NCBI RefSeq assembly: GCF_002760655.1
Contig: NZ_PDOC01000005.1
Coordinates: forward strand, 1 to 64,000
Direction: 5' to 3'
Source of the DNA: Massilia eurypsychrophila
Lineage (GTDB): Bacteria > Pseudomonadota > Gammaproteobacteria > Burkholderiales > Burkholderiaceae_D
DNA: 64,000 nucleotides
Part shown: positions 36,691 to 46,136 of the stretch, piece after piece
Layout of the letters: every line of letters starts with the position of its first letter
Numbering within the stretch: position 1 is the first letter of the stretch
Position numbers and translations under genes: made by a program
Notes under the pieces: generated by a model
What the model was told of the DNA's origin: nothing
The model's input: the letters and a program-made list of their open reading frames with translations, nothing else
Database searches by the model: none

Positions 36691-37152
36691 ATGATAAAGT
36701 CTAAATCCGTAAAAATTGCGTTGGTTGCAATATGCCTGTTGTCTACTCAAGCGCAAGCGAGTGACGCAATGGTCGAAAGTTCTAAACTCGTACCAAATGC
36801 CGGTTTCAACCAAACGGATATTAACTCAATGTTCGAGCAGCCTGGGCGGTCGATGCAGTTGGCAAAGCTTTCAGGCCAAGAAATGAAGGAGACCGAGGGG
36901 GCGTTCCTCAATTTCGCCATTGGAGCGGTCGTCGGGGTTGGCGGATATGTCTTGATTGCCTCTGCCACGGATACACCCATGACTTGGCAGGGCGCGGGTT
37001 TTTCGGCGGGAGTGGGGGCGCTGACAAGCGGCTTGGGGGGCGCACTGATTGGGGCGTCGGGCGGTGGAATTGCTGGCAACGTTGCATGGCGGCCAGCGAT
37101 GCTGGCGACAAACTTCGGCGCTGCTCAATTGCGCAAAGCTAGAGGTTGGTAA
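36691..37152 (+). CDS. Secreted glycine-rich protein with internal double-glycine-like leader motif
   Basis: A 153-residue protein not matched to a named family. Residues 1-23 are a Sec signal peptide (cleavage near AQA-SD). Residues 60-71 read LSGQEMKETEG-A, strikingly like the LSxxEMxxVxGG end of bacteriocin leaders cut by C39 peptidases. Residues 71-130 are hydrophobic and glycine-rich (FAIGAVVGVGGYVLIA, SAGVGALTSGLGGALIGASGGGIAG), as in pore-forming class II bacteriocins or small amyloid/pilin-like peptides. A strong AAAGGAG ribosome-binding site precedes the ATG and a terminator follows. It is the proposed substrate of the C39-type peptidase two genes downstream (inference). Confidence 0.68.
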   Translation: MIKSKSVKIALVAICLLSTQAQASDAMVESSKLVPNAGFNQTDINSMFEQPGRSMQLAKLSGQEMKETEGAFLNFAIGAVVGVGGYVLIASATDTPMTWQGAGFSAGVGALTSGLGGALIGASGGGIAGNVAWRPAMLATNFGAAQLRKARGW

Positions 37153-37156
37153 TAGT

Positions 37157-37191
37157 AAAAACTCTGCGATTATCAAGATCGCAGGGTTTTT
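37157..37191 (+). terminator. Terminator after the glycine-rich peptide gene
   Basis: 14-bp stem (AAAAACTCTGCGAT with ATCGCAGGGTTTTT, one G-U pair), 7-base loop, T run in the 3' arm. It would make the peptide transcript more abundant than the genes behind it. Confidence 0.8.
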
Positions 37192-37209
37192 GTAACATAG
37201 GGGAAAGAA

Positions 37210-37485
37210 ATGAGTCTAATGATTGAGGTTGCAAGCTTTTTGGGCGGCGCTATGTCGGAGTATGCCCAGCGGAAGTGTTGGGGGAGCATAAAAATTTTTA
37301 TAGTAACTTCTTCGATTTTTTTTATGCTTTTCTCTATATATTTTATACTTTTCCCTCCAGCTAAGGGGCTATTATTCGGAGTTTCTGGATCTGCCATTTT
37401 GGCGTTAATCCTCGGCTTAATTAATGTGGTATTTATTCGGCACGCCATCAAGCGAAAAAATGAAAGCTCGCGCGACCATGGCTAG
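37210..37485 (+). CDS. Small two-helix membrane protein of the C39 cassette
   Basis: A 91-residue protein with hydrophobic helices at about 28-47 (IFIVTSSIFFMLFSIYFILF) and 55-76 (LFGVSGSAILALILGLINVVFI) and a basic C terminus. Markedly AT-rich compared with the rest of the window. It has a GGGGAAAG ribosome-binding site, and its last 8 bases overlap the peptidase gene start. Not recognised; position and size would fit an immunity or accessory protein (inference). Confidence 0.62.
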   Translation: MSLMIEVASFLGGAMSEYAQRKCWGSIKIFIVTSSIFFMLFSIYFILFPPAKGLLFGVSGSAILALILGLINVVFIRHAIKRKNESSRDHG

Positions 37486-38207
37486 AATTTTAGTTCGGCT
37501 CGGTATTGTCACTGCAATACTTGCATCGCGAACATTGGCGGCGAATCCGCAGCCGGAAAATTCTACTATTTGGTTCTCAGAGTCAAGCCCGAACCGCCAC
37601 TCAACCAGACCGGAGGGCGCGCCTCTGATCACTCACGCTGCCCACACCGTATCCCTTGGTAAAAGTTGGAAAGCGTTTCGTGACGATAAAATAGTTAAGC
37701 AAGACCTCGACTATTCCTGCGGCGCCGCATCTCTTGCGACTTGCTCAATAGTTTTTATGGACAAGAAGTAACCGAGAAAGGCTTGCTCAACGCCATGAAT
37801 AAAGGCGATAACCGCGCCAGCTTTGAAGATATGGCGCGTATTCTGCCGCAGTTTGGGTTCAGGGCGGAGGGTTTTGCCGCGAGCTGGGAGCGCTCGTCCG
37901 TTTAAAAATTCCGGTTGTCGTGTATGTGCAGCACGGCAAGGACGACCATTTTACGGTGCTACGCGGACTTAACGGCGACACCGTTTGGCTTGCCGACCCA
38001 AGTCTAGGCAACCGCACCTACAGTCGCCAGCAGTTTTTGGCAATGTGGCAGACACGAACTAGCTCAAACGACGCACTTGCGGGTAAGTTCCTCGCCGTTC
38101 TGCCTGATAGCCCAAGCGTAACCCCACGAGATGGTTTCTTCACAAAATTTCCTCGGCGTCAAAGCGCTAGCGCCGCAGGCCAACTGACGTTTCGAGCGCA
38201 ACGTTAA
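37478..38207 (+). pseudogene. Periplasmic C39-type double-glycine peptidase, disrupted by two 1-bp deletions
   Basis: With one base restored near 37741 and one near 37889 the gene gives a 243-residue protein. It has a signal peptide (MARILVRLGIVTAILASRTLA-A), catalytic Cys in D-Y-S-C81-G-A-A-S (37718), the central region PQFGFRAEGFAASWE, catalytic His in DDHFTVLRG (37947) and Asp in LADPSLGN (37995). This is the soluble C39 type of the FapD group, lacking the ABC transporter of bacteriocin exporters. As it stands, translation stops at a TAA at 37769-37771, after the Cys but before the His and Asp. Either a recent pseudogene or assembly errors; both sites are short homopolymer contexts (TT, GG). 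Confidence 0.85.
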
Positions 38208-38375
38208 CTCATCCGGGTTATCGCAAGCGTGATATCTCAACAGAAGGGCAATAGGACACGCATTTGCGATAAGAACTATCCAGTATTGCTGTCCACTAAG
38301 TCACCCTTCGCTGGCTTGCAACGAATGCGACACACGTCACACAAACGGAGTGCGACGTAGGCGAACCCGAACTAG
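38208..38375. other. Non-coding right junction of the island
   Basis: 168 bases between the peptidase remnant and the intact decarboxylase stop. No gene, terminator or clear repeat except the small palindrome ACTAGCTAGT at 38371-38380, at the decarboxylase stop. Confidence 0.4.
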
Positions 38376-40628
38376 CTAGTTCCGCACGCAGTCGACAAAG
38401 TAGCCGCGTTTGCCGTCGACTTCGCGTTTGACCAGGCCATGCACGTCGGTCTCGAAGCCGGGGAAGCGCTCGTTGAAATCGCGTGCGAAGCGCAGGTAGT
38501 CGACGATCGTCTTGTTGAAACGCTCGCCGGGAATGAGCAGCGGAATGCCCGGCGGGTATGGCGTCAGCAGGATCGCGGTGATGCGGCCTTCCAACTCCTC
38601 GATGGCGACACGGTCGATTTCGCGGTGTGCCATTTTCGCGAATGCGTCCGACGGCTTCATCGCCGGGATCATGTCGGACAGGTACATCTCGGTGGTCAGG
38701 CGGGCGACGTCGTAGGCCTTGTAGAAGTCGTGGATCGACTGGCACAGGTCGCGCAGGCCCATCGCTTCGTAGCGCGGGTTGGCGGCGGCAAATTGCGGCA
38801 GGATGCGCCACATCGGCTGGTTCTTGTCGTAGTCGTCCTTGAACTGCTGCAGGGCAGTGACGAGCGTGTTCCAGCGGCCCTTGGTGATGCCGATCGTGAA
38901 CATGATGAAGAACGAGTACAGCCCGCACTTCTCGATGATGACGCCGTGTTCGGCCAGGTACTTGGTGACGATCGACGCAGGGATGCCGGAGTCGCTGAAG
39001 ACGCCGTCGAGCGACAGGCCAGGGGTGACCACGGTCGCCTTGATCGGGTCGAGCATGTTGAAGCCGGGGGCTAGATTGCCGAAACCGTGCCAGTCGTCCT
39101 CGGCGCGGATCATCCAGTCGTCCTGGGTGCCGATGCCTTCTTCGGAGAAGGTGTTCGGGCCCCAGACCTTGAACCACCAGTCGGCGCCGAATTCTTCGTC
39201 GACCTTCTTCATCGCGCGGCGGAAGTCGAGCGCTTCGAAAATCGATTCTTCGACCAGCGCGGTGCCGCCGGGCGCTTCCATCATCGCCGCGGCGACGTCG
39301 CACGAGGCGATGATCGAGTACTGCGGCGAAGTCGAGGTGTGCATCAGGTAGGCCTCGTTAAAGGCGTCCTGGTCGAGCTTGACCGTTTCCGATTCGCGCA
39401 CCAGCACCTGCGAAGCCTGCGACAGGCCGGCTAACAGCTTGTGGGTCGACTGGGTCGAGAAGATCATCGACTCCTTGGCGCGCGGGCGGTCCTTGCCGAT
39501 CGCGTGCATGTTCTTGTAGAAGTCGTGGAAGGTGGCGTGCGGCAGCCATGCTTCGTCGAAGTGCAGGGTGTCGATCTTACCGTCCAACATTTCGCGCAGC
39601 GTCTCGACGTTGTAGACCACGCCGTCGTAGGTCGACTGGGTAATCGTCAGGATGCGCGGCTTCTTGTTCTTCGCTTCGCGCGCGAACGGATTCGCCTCGA
39701 TCTTGCGGGCGATCGACTCGGGGGTGAATTCCTCGAGCGGGATCGGGCCGATGATGCCGAGGTGATTCCGGGTCGGCATCAGGAACACGGGGATCGCGCC
39801 GCACATGATGATCGAGTGCAGGATCGACTTGTGGCAGTTGCGGTCGACGACGACGATGTCGCCTGGCGCGACGGTGGAGTGCCAGACCATCTTGTTCGAC
39901 GTCGAGGTGCCGTTGGTGACGAAGTAGCAGTGGTCGGCGTTGAAGATGCGGGCGGCGTTGCGCTCGGACTTGGCGACCGGGCCGGTGTGGTCCAGCAGCT
40001 GGCCGAGTTCCTCGACGGCGTTGCAGACGTCGGCGCGCAGCATGTTCTCACCGAAAAACTGGTGGAACATCTGGCCGATCGGCGACTTGAGGAAGGCGAC
40101 GCCGCCCGAGTGGCCCGGGCAGTGCCACGAGTAGGAGCCGTCGTTGGCGTAGTTGACGAGCGCGCGGAAGAACGGCGGCGCCAGGCCGTCGAGGTAGGAC
40201 TTCGCTTCGCGGATGATGTGGCGGGCGACGAATTCGGGGGTGTCCTCGAACATGTGGATGAAGCCGTGCAGTTCGCGCAGAACGTCGTTGGGGATGTGGC
40301 GCGAGGTGCGCGTTTCGCCGTAGATGTAGATCGGGATGTCGGAGTTCTTGTGGCGGATCTCCTTGACGAAGGCGCGCAGCGCGGTGAGCGCGAAGTCGGT
40401 CTCGTCGACCGAGCCGCCGCCAAATTCCTCGTCGTCGATCGAGAGCACGAAGGCGGAGGCGCGCGACTGCTGCTGCGCGAACTGCGACAGGTCGCCGTAG
40501 CTGGTCACGCCAAGCACTTCCATGCCTTCCTTTTCCATCGCGGCGGCAAGCGCACGGATGCCCAGGCCAGAGGTGTTCTCAGAACGGAAATCCTCGTCAA
40601 TGATGACGATGGGGAAACGAAATTTCAT
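38376..40628 (-). CDS. Orn/Lys/Arg decarboxylase (PLP-dependent, fold type I)
   Basis: A 750-residue cytosolic enzyme that decarboxylates a basic amino acid to a polyamine precursor or for acid resistance. Domain order: N-terminal response-regulator-like wing (about 1-130), PLP core (WHCPGHSGGVAFLKSPIG; TNGTSTSNKMV; FDEAWLPHA; catalytic Lys in S-T-H-K at about 400-403), and C-terminal domain. Length fits the LdcC/AdiA/SpeF group; sequence alone does not decide lysine, arginine or ornithine. ATG 40628 has a GGAG ribosome-binding site. Its 3' third is duplicated at 34695-35459. It is divergent from carA across a 537-base gap. Confidence 0.93.
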   Translation of the reverse strand: MKFRFPIVIIDEDFRSENTSGLGIRALAAAMEKEGMEVLGVTSYGDLSQFAQQQSRASAFVLSIDDEEFGGGSVDETDFALTALRAFVKEIRHKNSDIPIYIYGETRTSRHIPNDVLRELHGFIHMFEDTPEFVARHIIREAKSYLDGLAPPFFRALVNYANDGSYSWHCPGHSGGVAFLKSPIGQMFHQFFGENMLRADVCNAVEELGQLLDHTGPVAKSERNAARIFNADHCYFVTNGTSTSNKMVWHSTVAPGDIVVVDRNCHKSILHSIIMCGAIPVFLMPTRNHLGIIGPIPLEEFTPESIARKIEANPFAREAKNKKPRILTITQSTYDGVVYNVETLREMLDGKIDTLHFDEAWLPHATFHDFYKNMHAIGKDRPRAKESMIFSTQSTHKLLAGLSQASQVLVRESETVKLDQDAFNEAYLMHTSTSPQYSIIASCDVAAAMMEAPGGTALVEESIFEALDFRRAMKKVDEEFGADWWFKVWGPNTFSEEGIGTQDDWMIRAEDDWHGFGNLAPGFNMLDPIKATVVTPGLSLDGVFSDSGIPASIVTKYLAEHGVIIEKCGLYSFFIMFTIGITKGRWNTLVTALQQFKDDYDKNQPMWRILPQFAAANPRYEAMGLRDLCQSIHDFYKAYDVARLTTEMYLSDMIPAMKPSDAFAKMAHREIDRVAIEELEGRITAILLTPYPPGIPLLIPGERFNKTIVDYLRFARDFNERFPGFETDVHGLVKREVDGKRGYFVDCVRN

Positions 40629-41165
40629 GGACAGCTCCAAAGCGAAGCGCCGTGAGCGCAATCCACGCCGGAAAAGGCAGGATGCAGGTCACGGCACCGA
40701 AGAAAAAGAAGAAGCGGATTTTCGCAGAAATGTCCGCAATCCGGTGGAAAGATTTTCGTCAGGGTAGCCGCCATCGGGCAATCGTGTCGCACTACATGCA
40801 GCAGGGATATATTTTCGGCGGTGAATACGCCGGCGCTACGCGCCACTGCCCGCTTCCAGAGGGGCCATGCGAGGGGCAGCATAGGCCAAGCCGATCGTAC
40901 GCGCCGCGCCAACATTTAACAATTATGGACCGCCACCGACCCATCGAAAAACCATGTTCTCATAGTAAAAGATATTGAACACCGCGTCCCGGCGAGCCCG
41001 TCGATGTGGGAAATAAACGTCACACAAATCTTTCCTTGCAGCAAGGAATAATGCCCCATTATAATAATCTCGTCCACTGGGTCGGACGTCATGATCGACT
41101 GCGCGGACGGCCGCAGGCGACCGGTGCTGAATACAGCGAGGTGCCACACATTGAATGGAGAGACG
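40629..41165. promoter_or_regulatory. 537-bp divergent intergenic region, decarboxylase/carA
   Basis: No convincing gene on either strand. It contains the carA promoter at 41036-41065. The half near the decarboxylase has an A-rich stretch (40700-40715 region) but no promoter I can name. No PyrR site or clear arginine operator was recognised. Confidence 0.6.
41036..41065 (+). promoter_or_regulatory. Sigma-70 promoter for carA
   Basis: TTGCAG (41036-41041), 18-base spacer, perfect TATAAT (41060-41065). Leader of about 95 bases to the carA ATG. Confidence 0.72.
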
Positions 41166-42323
41166 ATGAAACACCCACTTGCGCACCGCCCTGGCACGGG
41201 ATCGCCCGCAATCCTCGCGTTGGCGGACGGCAGCACGTTTCGCGGCATATCGATCGGAGCGCCTGGCCATACTGTTGGCGAAGTCGTGTTCAACACGGCA
41301 ATGACAGGCTACCAGGAAATGTTGAGCGATCCGAGCTACTGCCGCCAGATCCTCACCCTGACCTATCCGCACATCGGCAACACCGGGATCAACCACGACG
41401 ATGGCGAGTCGGCGAAGGTGCACGCCGCCGGGCTCGTCATCAAGGATCTGCCGTTGCTGGCATCGAATTTCCGCGCCAGCCAAGACCTGGCGTCGTGGCT
41501 GTCGGCGCAGGGGATCGTCGCCATCGCCGGCATCGACACGCGCAGGCTGACGCGCCTGCTGCGCGAAAAAGGCGCCCAGAACGGCGCGATTGCCGTCACC
41601 GGCGACGCCGACGCGGCGCTGGCGCTGGCGCGCGGTTTCGCCGGGATGGCCGGCATGGACCTGGCGCGCGAGGTCTCGTGCGCGGCGCCGTATGAATGGG
41701 TCGGTCAGGAGTGGCAACTCGGCGACGGTTTCGACGAACAGCGCGCGCCGCGCTGGCACGTCGTGATCTACGACTTCGGCGTCAAGGCCAACATCTTGCG
41801 CATGCTCGCTTCGCGCGGTTGCCGCGTGACGGTGCTGCCGGCGCAGTCGAGCGCCGCGGCCGCGCTCGCGCTCGCGCCGGACGGCGTGTTCCTGTCGAAC
41901 GGGCCGGGCGACCCGCAGCCTTGCGATTACGCCATCGCCGCCGCGCGCGAATTGATCGAACGCGGCATCCCAACCTTCGGCATCTGCCTCGGGCACCAGA
42001 TCATGGCGCTCGCCTCCGGCGCCAGGACAATGAAGATGAAGTTCGGCCACCACGGCGCGAACCACCCTGTGCAGGACCTCGACAACGGACAAGTGATGAT
42101 CACCTCCCAGAACCACGGCTTTGCGGTCGACCCGGCCAGCCTGCCGGCCAATTGCCGGGTGACCCACGTCTCCCTGTTCGATCAATCGCTGCAGGGCTTC
42201 GCGCGCACCGACCGGCCGGCCTTCTGCTTCCAGGGCCACCCCGAAGCGTCCCCCGGACCGCACGACCTGGGACCGATGTTCGACCGCTTCGTGTCGATGA
42301 TGGAGGCTACCCGCAATGCCTAA
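41166..42323 (+). CDS. carA: Carbamoyl-phosphate synthase small chain (glutamine amidotransferase)
   Basis: A 385-residue subunit that hydrolyses glutamine to supply ammonia to CarB. The N-terminal CPSase_sm domain ([30 protein letters not shown]) and the class I amidotransferase domain are both complete: catalytic Cys near residue 274 (FGICLGHQ) and His-Glu in [11 protein letters not shown]. The frame is open to 41091, but ATG 41166 has a GGAGAG ribosome-binding site. The carB start overlaps its last 8 bases. This may be a second, non-housekeeping carAB, since carB is atypical and no greA follows (inference). Confidence 0.94.
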   Translation: MKHPLAHRPGTGSPAILALADGSTFRGISIGAPGHTVGEVVFNTAMTGYQEMLSDPSYCRQILTLTYPHIGNTGINHDDGESAKVHAAGLVIKDLPLLASNFRASQDLASWLSAQGIVAIAGIDTRRLTRLLREKGAQNGAIAVTGDADAALALARGFAGMAGMDLAREVSCAAPYEWVGQEWQLGDGFDEQRAPRWHVVIYDFGVKANILRMLASRGCRVTVLPAQSSAAAALALAPDGVFLSNGPGDPQPCDYAIAAARELIERGIPTFGICLGHQIMALASGARTMKMKFGHHGANHPVQDLDNGQVMITSQNHGFAVDPASLPANCRVTHVSLFDQSLQGFARTDRPAFCFQGHPEASPGPHDLGPMFDRFVSMMEATRNA

Positions 42324-45300
42324 ACGTTCCGACATCAACACGATCCTGATCATCGGCGCCGGCCCGATCATCATCGGCCAGGCGTGCGAATTCGACTATT
42401 CCGGCGCGCAGGCGTGCAAGGCGCTGCGCGAGGAAGGCTACCGGGTGGTCCTGGTCAACAGCAATCCGGCCACCATCATGACCGACCCGGAGATGGCGGA
42501 CGCCACCTATATCGAGCCGATCCAGTGGGACGTGGTCGCGCGCATCATCGCCATCGAGCGGCCCGACGCGATCCTGCCCACCATGGGCGGCCAGACCGCG
42601 CTCAACTGCGCGCTCGACCTGCACCGCCATGGCGTGCTGGCCGAGTACCAGGTCGAACTGATCGGCGCCACGCCGGAGGCGATCGACAAGGCGGAAGACC
42701 GCTCCAAGTTCAAGGACGCGATGAGCAAGATCGGGCTGGGGTCGGCCCGCTCCGGCGTTGCGCACAGCATGGCCGAAGCGTGGAGCGCACAGCAGGCGCT
42801 CGGCTTTCCCGTCATCATCCGGCCGTCGTTCACGATGGGCGGCAGCGGCGGCGGCATCGCCTATGACGCCGCGCAGTTCCACACGATCTGCGCACGCGGC
42901 CTGGAGCTGTCGCCGACGTCGGAACTGCTGATCGAGGAGTCGCTGATCGGCTGGAAGGAATTCGAGATGGAAGTGGTGCGCGACAAGGCGGACAACTGCA
43001 TCATCGTCTGCTCGATTGAAAACCTCGACCCGATGGGCGTGCACACGGGCGACTCGATCACGGTGGCGCCGGCGCAAACCCTGACGGACAAGGAATACCA
43101 GCTGATGCGCAACGCCAGCCTGGCGGTGCTGCGCGAGATCGGCGTCGATACCGGCGGTTCGAACGTCCAGTTCGCCATCAATCCGGCCGACGGGCGCATG
43201 ATCGTCATCGAGATGAATCCGCGCGTGTCGCGGTCCTCGGCGCTGGCATCGAAAGCGACCGGCTTCCCGATTGCACGCGTGGCGGCCAAGCTGGCCGTCG
43301 GCTACACGCTCGACGAGCTGCGCAACGAGATCACGGGCGGCGCGATGCCGGCCTCGTTCGAGCCGGCCATCGATTACGTGGTGACCAAGGTGCCGCGTTT
43401 CGCGTTCGAGAAATTCGCCGGCGCCGACGAGCGCCTGACCACCCAGATGAAATCGGTGGGCGAGGTGATGGCGATCGGGCGCACGTTCCAGGAATCGTTC
43501 CAGAAGGCGCTGCGCGGGCTCGATGTCGGCGTCGACGGCCTGCGCCGCATGCACTCCGGGCGCAGCGTCATCGAAGAGCAGCTCAGCGCGGCCGGCCCGG
43601 AGCGCATCTGGTATGTGGGCGACGCTTTCGCGCACGGCTTCACGCTCGATGAAGTGCAGCGCCTGTCCGGCATCGATCCCTGGTTCCTGGCGCAGATCGA
43701 GGACCTGGTCGGCGTCGAGCTGTGGCTCGAAACGCAACGCCTGGAAGCGCTCGACGAGCCGGTGCTGCGCAAGCTCAAGCAGCAGGGCTTCGGCGACCGC
43801 CGCCTGGCGGCGCTGCTGCAGACCGATGAGGACGCGGTGCGCGCGCGCCGCCACGCACTGGCAATCCGGCCGGTGTACAAGCGGGTCGATACCTGCGCCG
43901 GCGAATTCGCCACCCGCACCGCCTACCTGTACTCGACCTACGACGAGCAGTGCGAGGCCGAACCGAGCACGAAGCGCAAGATCATGGTGCTGGGCGGCGG
44001 CCCGAACCGGATCGGCCAGGGCATCGAATTCGACTATTGCTGCGTGCATGCGGCGATGGCGCTGCGCGAGGACGGCTACGAGACCATCATGGTCAACTGC
44101 AATCCGGAGACGGTATCGACCGATTTCGACACTTCCGACCGCCTGTATTTCGAGTCGCTGACGCTGGAAGACGTGCTCGAGATCGTGGCGCTGGAAAAGC
44201 CGGTCGGCGTGATCGTCCAGTACGGCGGCCAGACGCCGCTGAAGCTGGCGCTGGCACTGCAGGCGAACGGCGTGCCCATCATCGGCACCTCGCCCGACAT
44301 GATCGACGCCGCCGAAGACCGCGAGCGCTTCCAGGCGCTGCTGCACGCGCTCGACCTGCGCCAGCCGCAGAACCGCACCGCGCGCACCGAGCACGATGCG
44401 GTGCGCCTGGCCGAAGAGATCGGCTACCCGCTGGTGGTGCGTCCTTCGTACGTGCTGGGCGGGCGGGCGATGGAGATCGTCCACGAGCGGGCCGACCTGG
44501 AGCGCTACATGCGCGAAGCGGTCAAGGTGTCGCACGACTCGCCGGTGCTGCTCGACCGCTTCCTCAACGACGCCATCGAAGTCGACGTCGACTGCGTCTG
44601 CGACGGCGTCCAGACGCTGATCGGCGGCGTGATGGAGCATATCGAGCAGGCCGGCATCCACTCAGGCGACTCGGCCTGTTCGCTGCCGCCGTATTCGCTG
44701 TCGCAGCAGAGCATCGATGAGATCGAACGCCAGACCCGTCGCTTGGCGATCGGCCTGAACGTGGTGGGCCTGATGAATGTGCAGTTCGCGATCCAGCAGA
44801 GCCGGGTCGACGGCAGGGTGCGCGACGTCGTCTATGTACTGGAAGTGAACCCGCGCGCGTCGCGCACGGTGCCGTTCGTGTCCAAGGCGACCGGCCTGCC
44901 GCTGGCGAAGATTGCCGCGCGCTGCATGGCCGGGCAGTCGCTGGCCAGCCAGGGCGTGCTCGAACAGCGCTGCTCGGGCTACTTCTCGGTCAAGGAGTCG
45001 GTATTGCCGTTTGCGAAGTTCCCCGGCGTCGACACGATCCTCGGGCCGGAAATGCGTTCCACCGGCGAGGTCATGGGGGTCGGCAAGACCTTCGGCGAGG
45101 CTTTCTACAAGGCGCAGCTGGCGGCCGGCGTGCGCCTGCCGCGCGGGGGCAAGGCCTACCTGAGTGTCAAGCGCGGCGACCAGGCGCGCGCCGTCGCGCT
45201 GGCGCGCCGGCTCGAGGCGGCCGGCTTCACGCTGTGTGCCAGCCACGTGACGGCAGCGGTGATTGGCGCCGCCGGCATCGCCGTCACGCCGATCGATGCT

Positions 45301-46128
45301 GACAGCGTCATTCTGGCCGCGCTGGCCGCCAGGGAGATCGCGCTGGTGGTGCTGACGGTCGACGAGCACCGCGGCGCGATCGGCGCCTCGCGTGCGCTGC
45401 GGGTGGCGACATTGAACGCCGGGACGGTATTCTTTTCGACCATCAGCGGCGCCGAAGCGGGGGTCGAGGCGATGCAGCACGGCGACAGCTACGGCCTGTA
45501 TGCGCTGCGCGACGTGCAGCGGCAGGGCACGCCAGTGCGCGCGGACGCGCCGCGCGCCGCGCCCGCAGCGGGCGACCTGGCAGCGGCGGTGACGCTGGTG
45601 CCGGAGCGGCGCGCCGGCGTGCGCCTGCGCGCCGGCGGGACGGCGCCGCTCAAGCTGTTCATCCGCCAGCCGTTCACCGAATCGGACGATCAGCAGCAGC
45701 GCCTGATCGGCGAGATCATGCAGCTGATCGATGGCGCCAACGGCGCGCCGCATGCGTTCGACTACCTGACCGGGATCGTGGCCGAAAGCGCGGCGACGTT
45801 CAAGAAGTCGTTCGAACGGCAGTACCAGCGGCCCTTCACGCCGAAGGCCTTCCGCGACCAGCGCCTGCGCCTGCTGGACCAGGCCGATGCGGTGATCAAC
45901 ATCCGCGTCGGCATGAGCGAGAGCAGCGCCTTCGAACTGGCGTATCACATCTTCGAAGGACGCCGCACTCCGGTGCTGTTCCTGGTCTGGAAGCATGCGC
46001 CGATCAAGACCACGCTGCTGCGCGAACTCGACGACCTGGTCGATGTGACGTATCTCGAATTCGACCACGCCGCCGAACTGCGGGCCGGCATTCACGCTTT
46101 TTTTAACGCAATACAAACTGGGAACTAA
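42316..46128 (+). CDS. carB: Carbamoyl-phosphate synthase large chain fused to a C-terminal nucleoside-deoxyribosyltransferase-like domain
   Basis: 1270 residues against about 1075 for normal CarB. Residues 1-~940 are a standard CarB with two ATP-grasp halves ([73 protein letters not shown]). About 948-1065 is an MGS-like allosteric domain with an altered signature ([16 protein letters not shown] where AT-x-GTA is usual). A 45-residue Ala/Arg-rich linker leads to an extra domain at about 1110-1270. That domain begins [10 protein letters not shown] and contains [28 protein letters not shown], with Glu1207 placed like the catalytic Glu of nucleoside 2-deoxyribosyltransferases. The added function is unknown. 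A chemoreceptor gene follows 8 bases later. Confidence 0.9.
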   Translation: MPKRSDINTILIIGAGPIIIGQACEFDYSGAQACKALREEGYRVVLVNSNPATIMTDPEMADATYIEPIQWDVVARIIAIERPDAILPTMGGQTALNCALDLHRHGVLAEYQVELIGATPEAIDKAEDRSKFKDAMSKIGLGSARSGVAHSMAEAWSAQQALGFPVIIRPSFTMGGSGGGIAYDAAQFHTICARGLELSPTSELLIEESLIGWKEFEMEVVRDKADNCIIVCSIENLDPMGVHTGDSITVAPAQTLTDKEYQLMRNASLAVLREIGVDTGGSNVQFAINPADGRMIVIEMNPRVSRSSALASKATGFPIARVAAKLAVGYTLDELRNEITGGAMPASFEPAIDYVVTKVPRFAFEKFAGADERLTTQMKSVGEVMAIGRTFQESFQKALRGLDVGVDGLRRMHSGRSVIEEQLSAAGPERIWYVGDAFAHGFTLDEVQRLSGIDPWFLAQIEDLVGVELWLETQRLEALDEPVLRKLKQQGFGDRRLAALLQTDEDAVRARRHALAIRPVYKRVDTCAGEFATRTAYLYSTYDEQCEAEPSTKRKIMVLGGGPNRIGQGIEFDYCCVHAAMALREDGYETIMVNCNPETVSTDFDTSDRLYFESLTLEDVLEIVALEKPVGVIVQYGGQTPLKLALALQANGVPIIGTSPDMIDAAEDRERFQALLHALDLRQPQNRTARTEHDAVRLAEEIGYPLVVRPSYVLGGRAMEIVHERADLERYMREAVKVSHDSPVLLDRFLNDAIEVDVDCVCDGVQTLIGGVMEHIEQAGIHSGDSACSLPPYSLSQQSIDEIERQTRRLAIGLNVVGLMNVQFAIQQSRVDGRVRDVVYVLEVNPRASRTVPFVSKATGLPLAKIAARCMAGQSLASQGVLEQRCSGYFSVKESVLPFAKFPGVDTILGPEMRSTGEVMGVGKTFGEAFYKAQLAAGVRLPRGGKAYLSVKRGDQARAVALARRLEAAGFTLCASHVTAAVIGAAGIAVTPIDADSVILAALAAREIALVVLTVDEHRGAIGASRALRVATLNAGTVFFSTISGAEAGVEAMQHGDSYGLYALRDVQRQGTPVRADAPRAAPAAGDLAAAVTLVPERRAGVRLRAGGTAPLKLFIRQPFTESDDQQQRLIGEIMQLIDGANGAPHAFDYLTGIVAESAATFKKSFERQYQRPFTPKAFRDQRLRLLDQADAVINIRVGMSESSAFELAYHIFEGRRTPVLFLVWKHAPIKTTLLRELDDLVDVTYLEFDHAAELRAGIHAFFNAIQTGN

Positions 46129-46136
46129 CTGCCGCC

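Noticed and set aside
36691-37152. Calling the glycine-rich protein a bacteriocin outright
   Set aside because: It has a Sec signal and a leader-like motif, but no cysteine or pediocin box and no known homologue I can name; fibre or adhesin subunit is equally possible.
41091-41165. Upstream in-frame start for carA or a leader peptide
   Set aside because: No ribosome-binding site and no attenuator-like hairpin or codon run; the ATG at 41166 matches the family.
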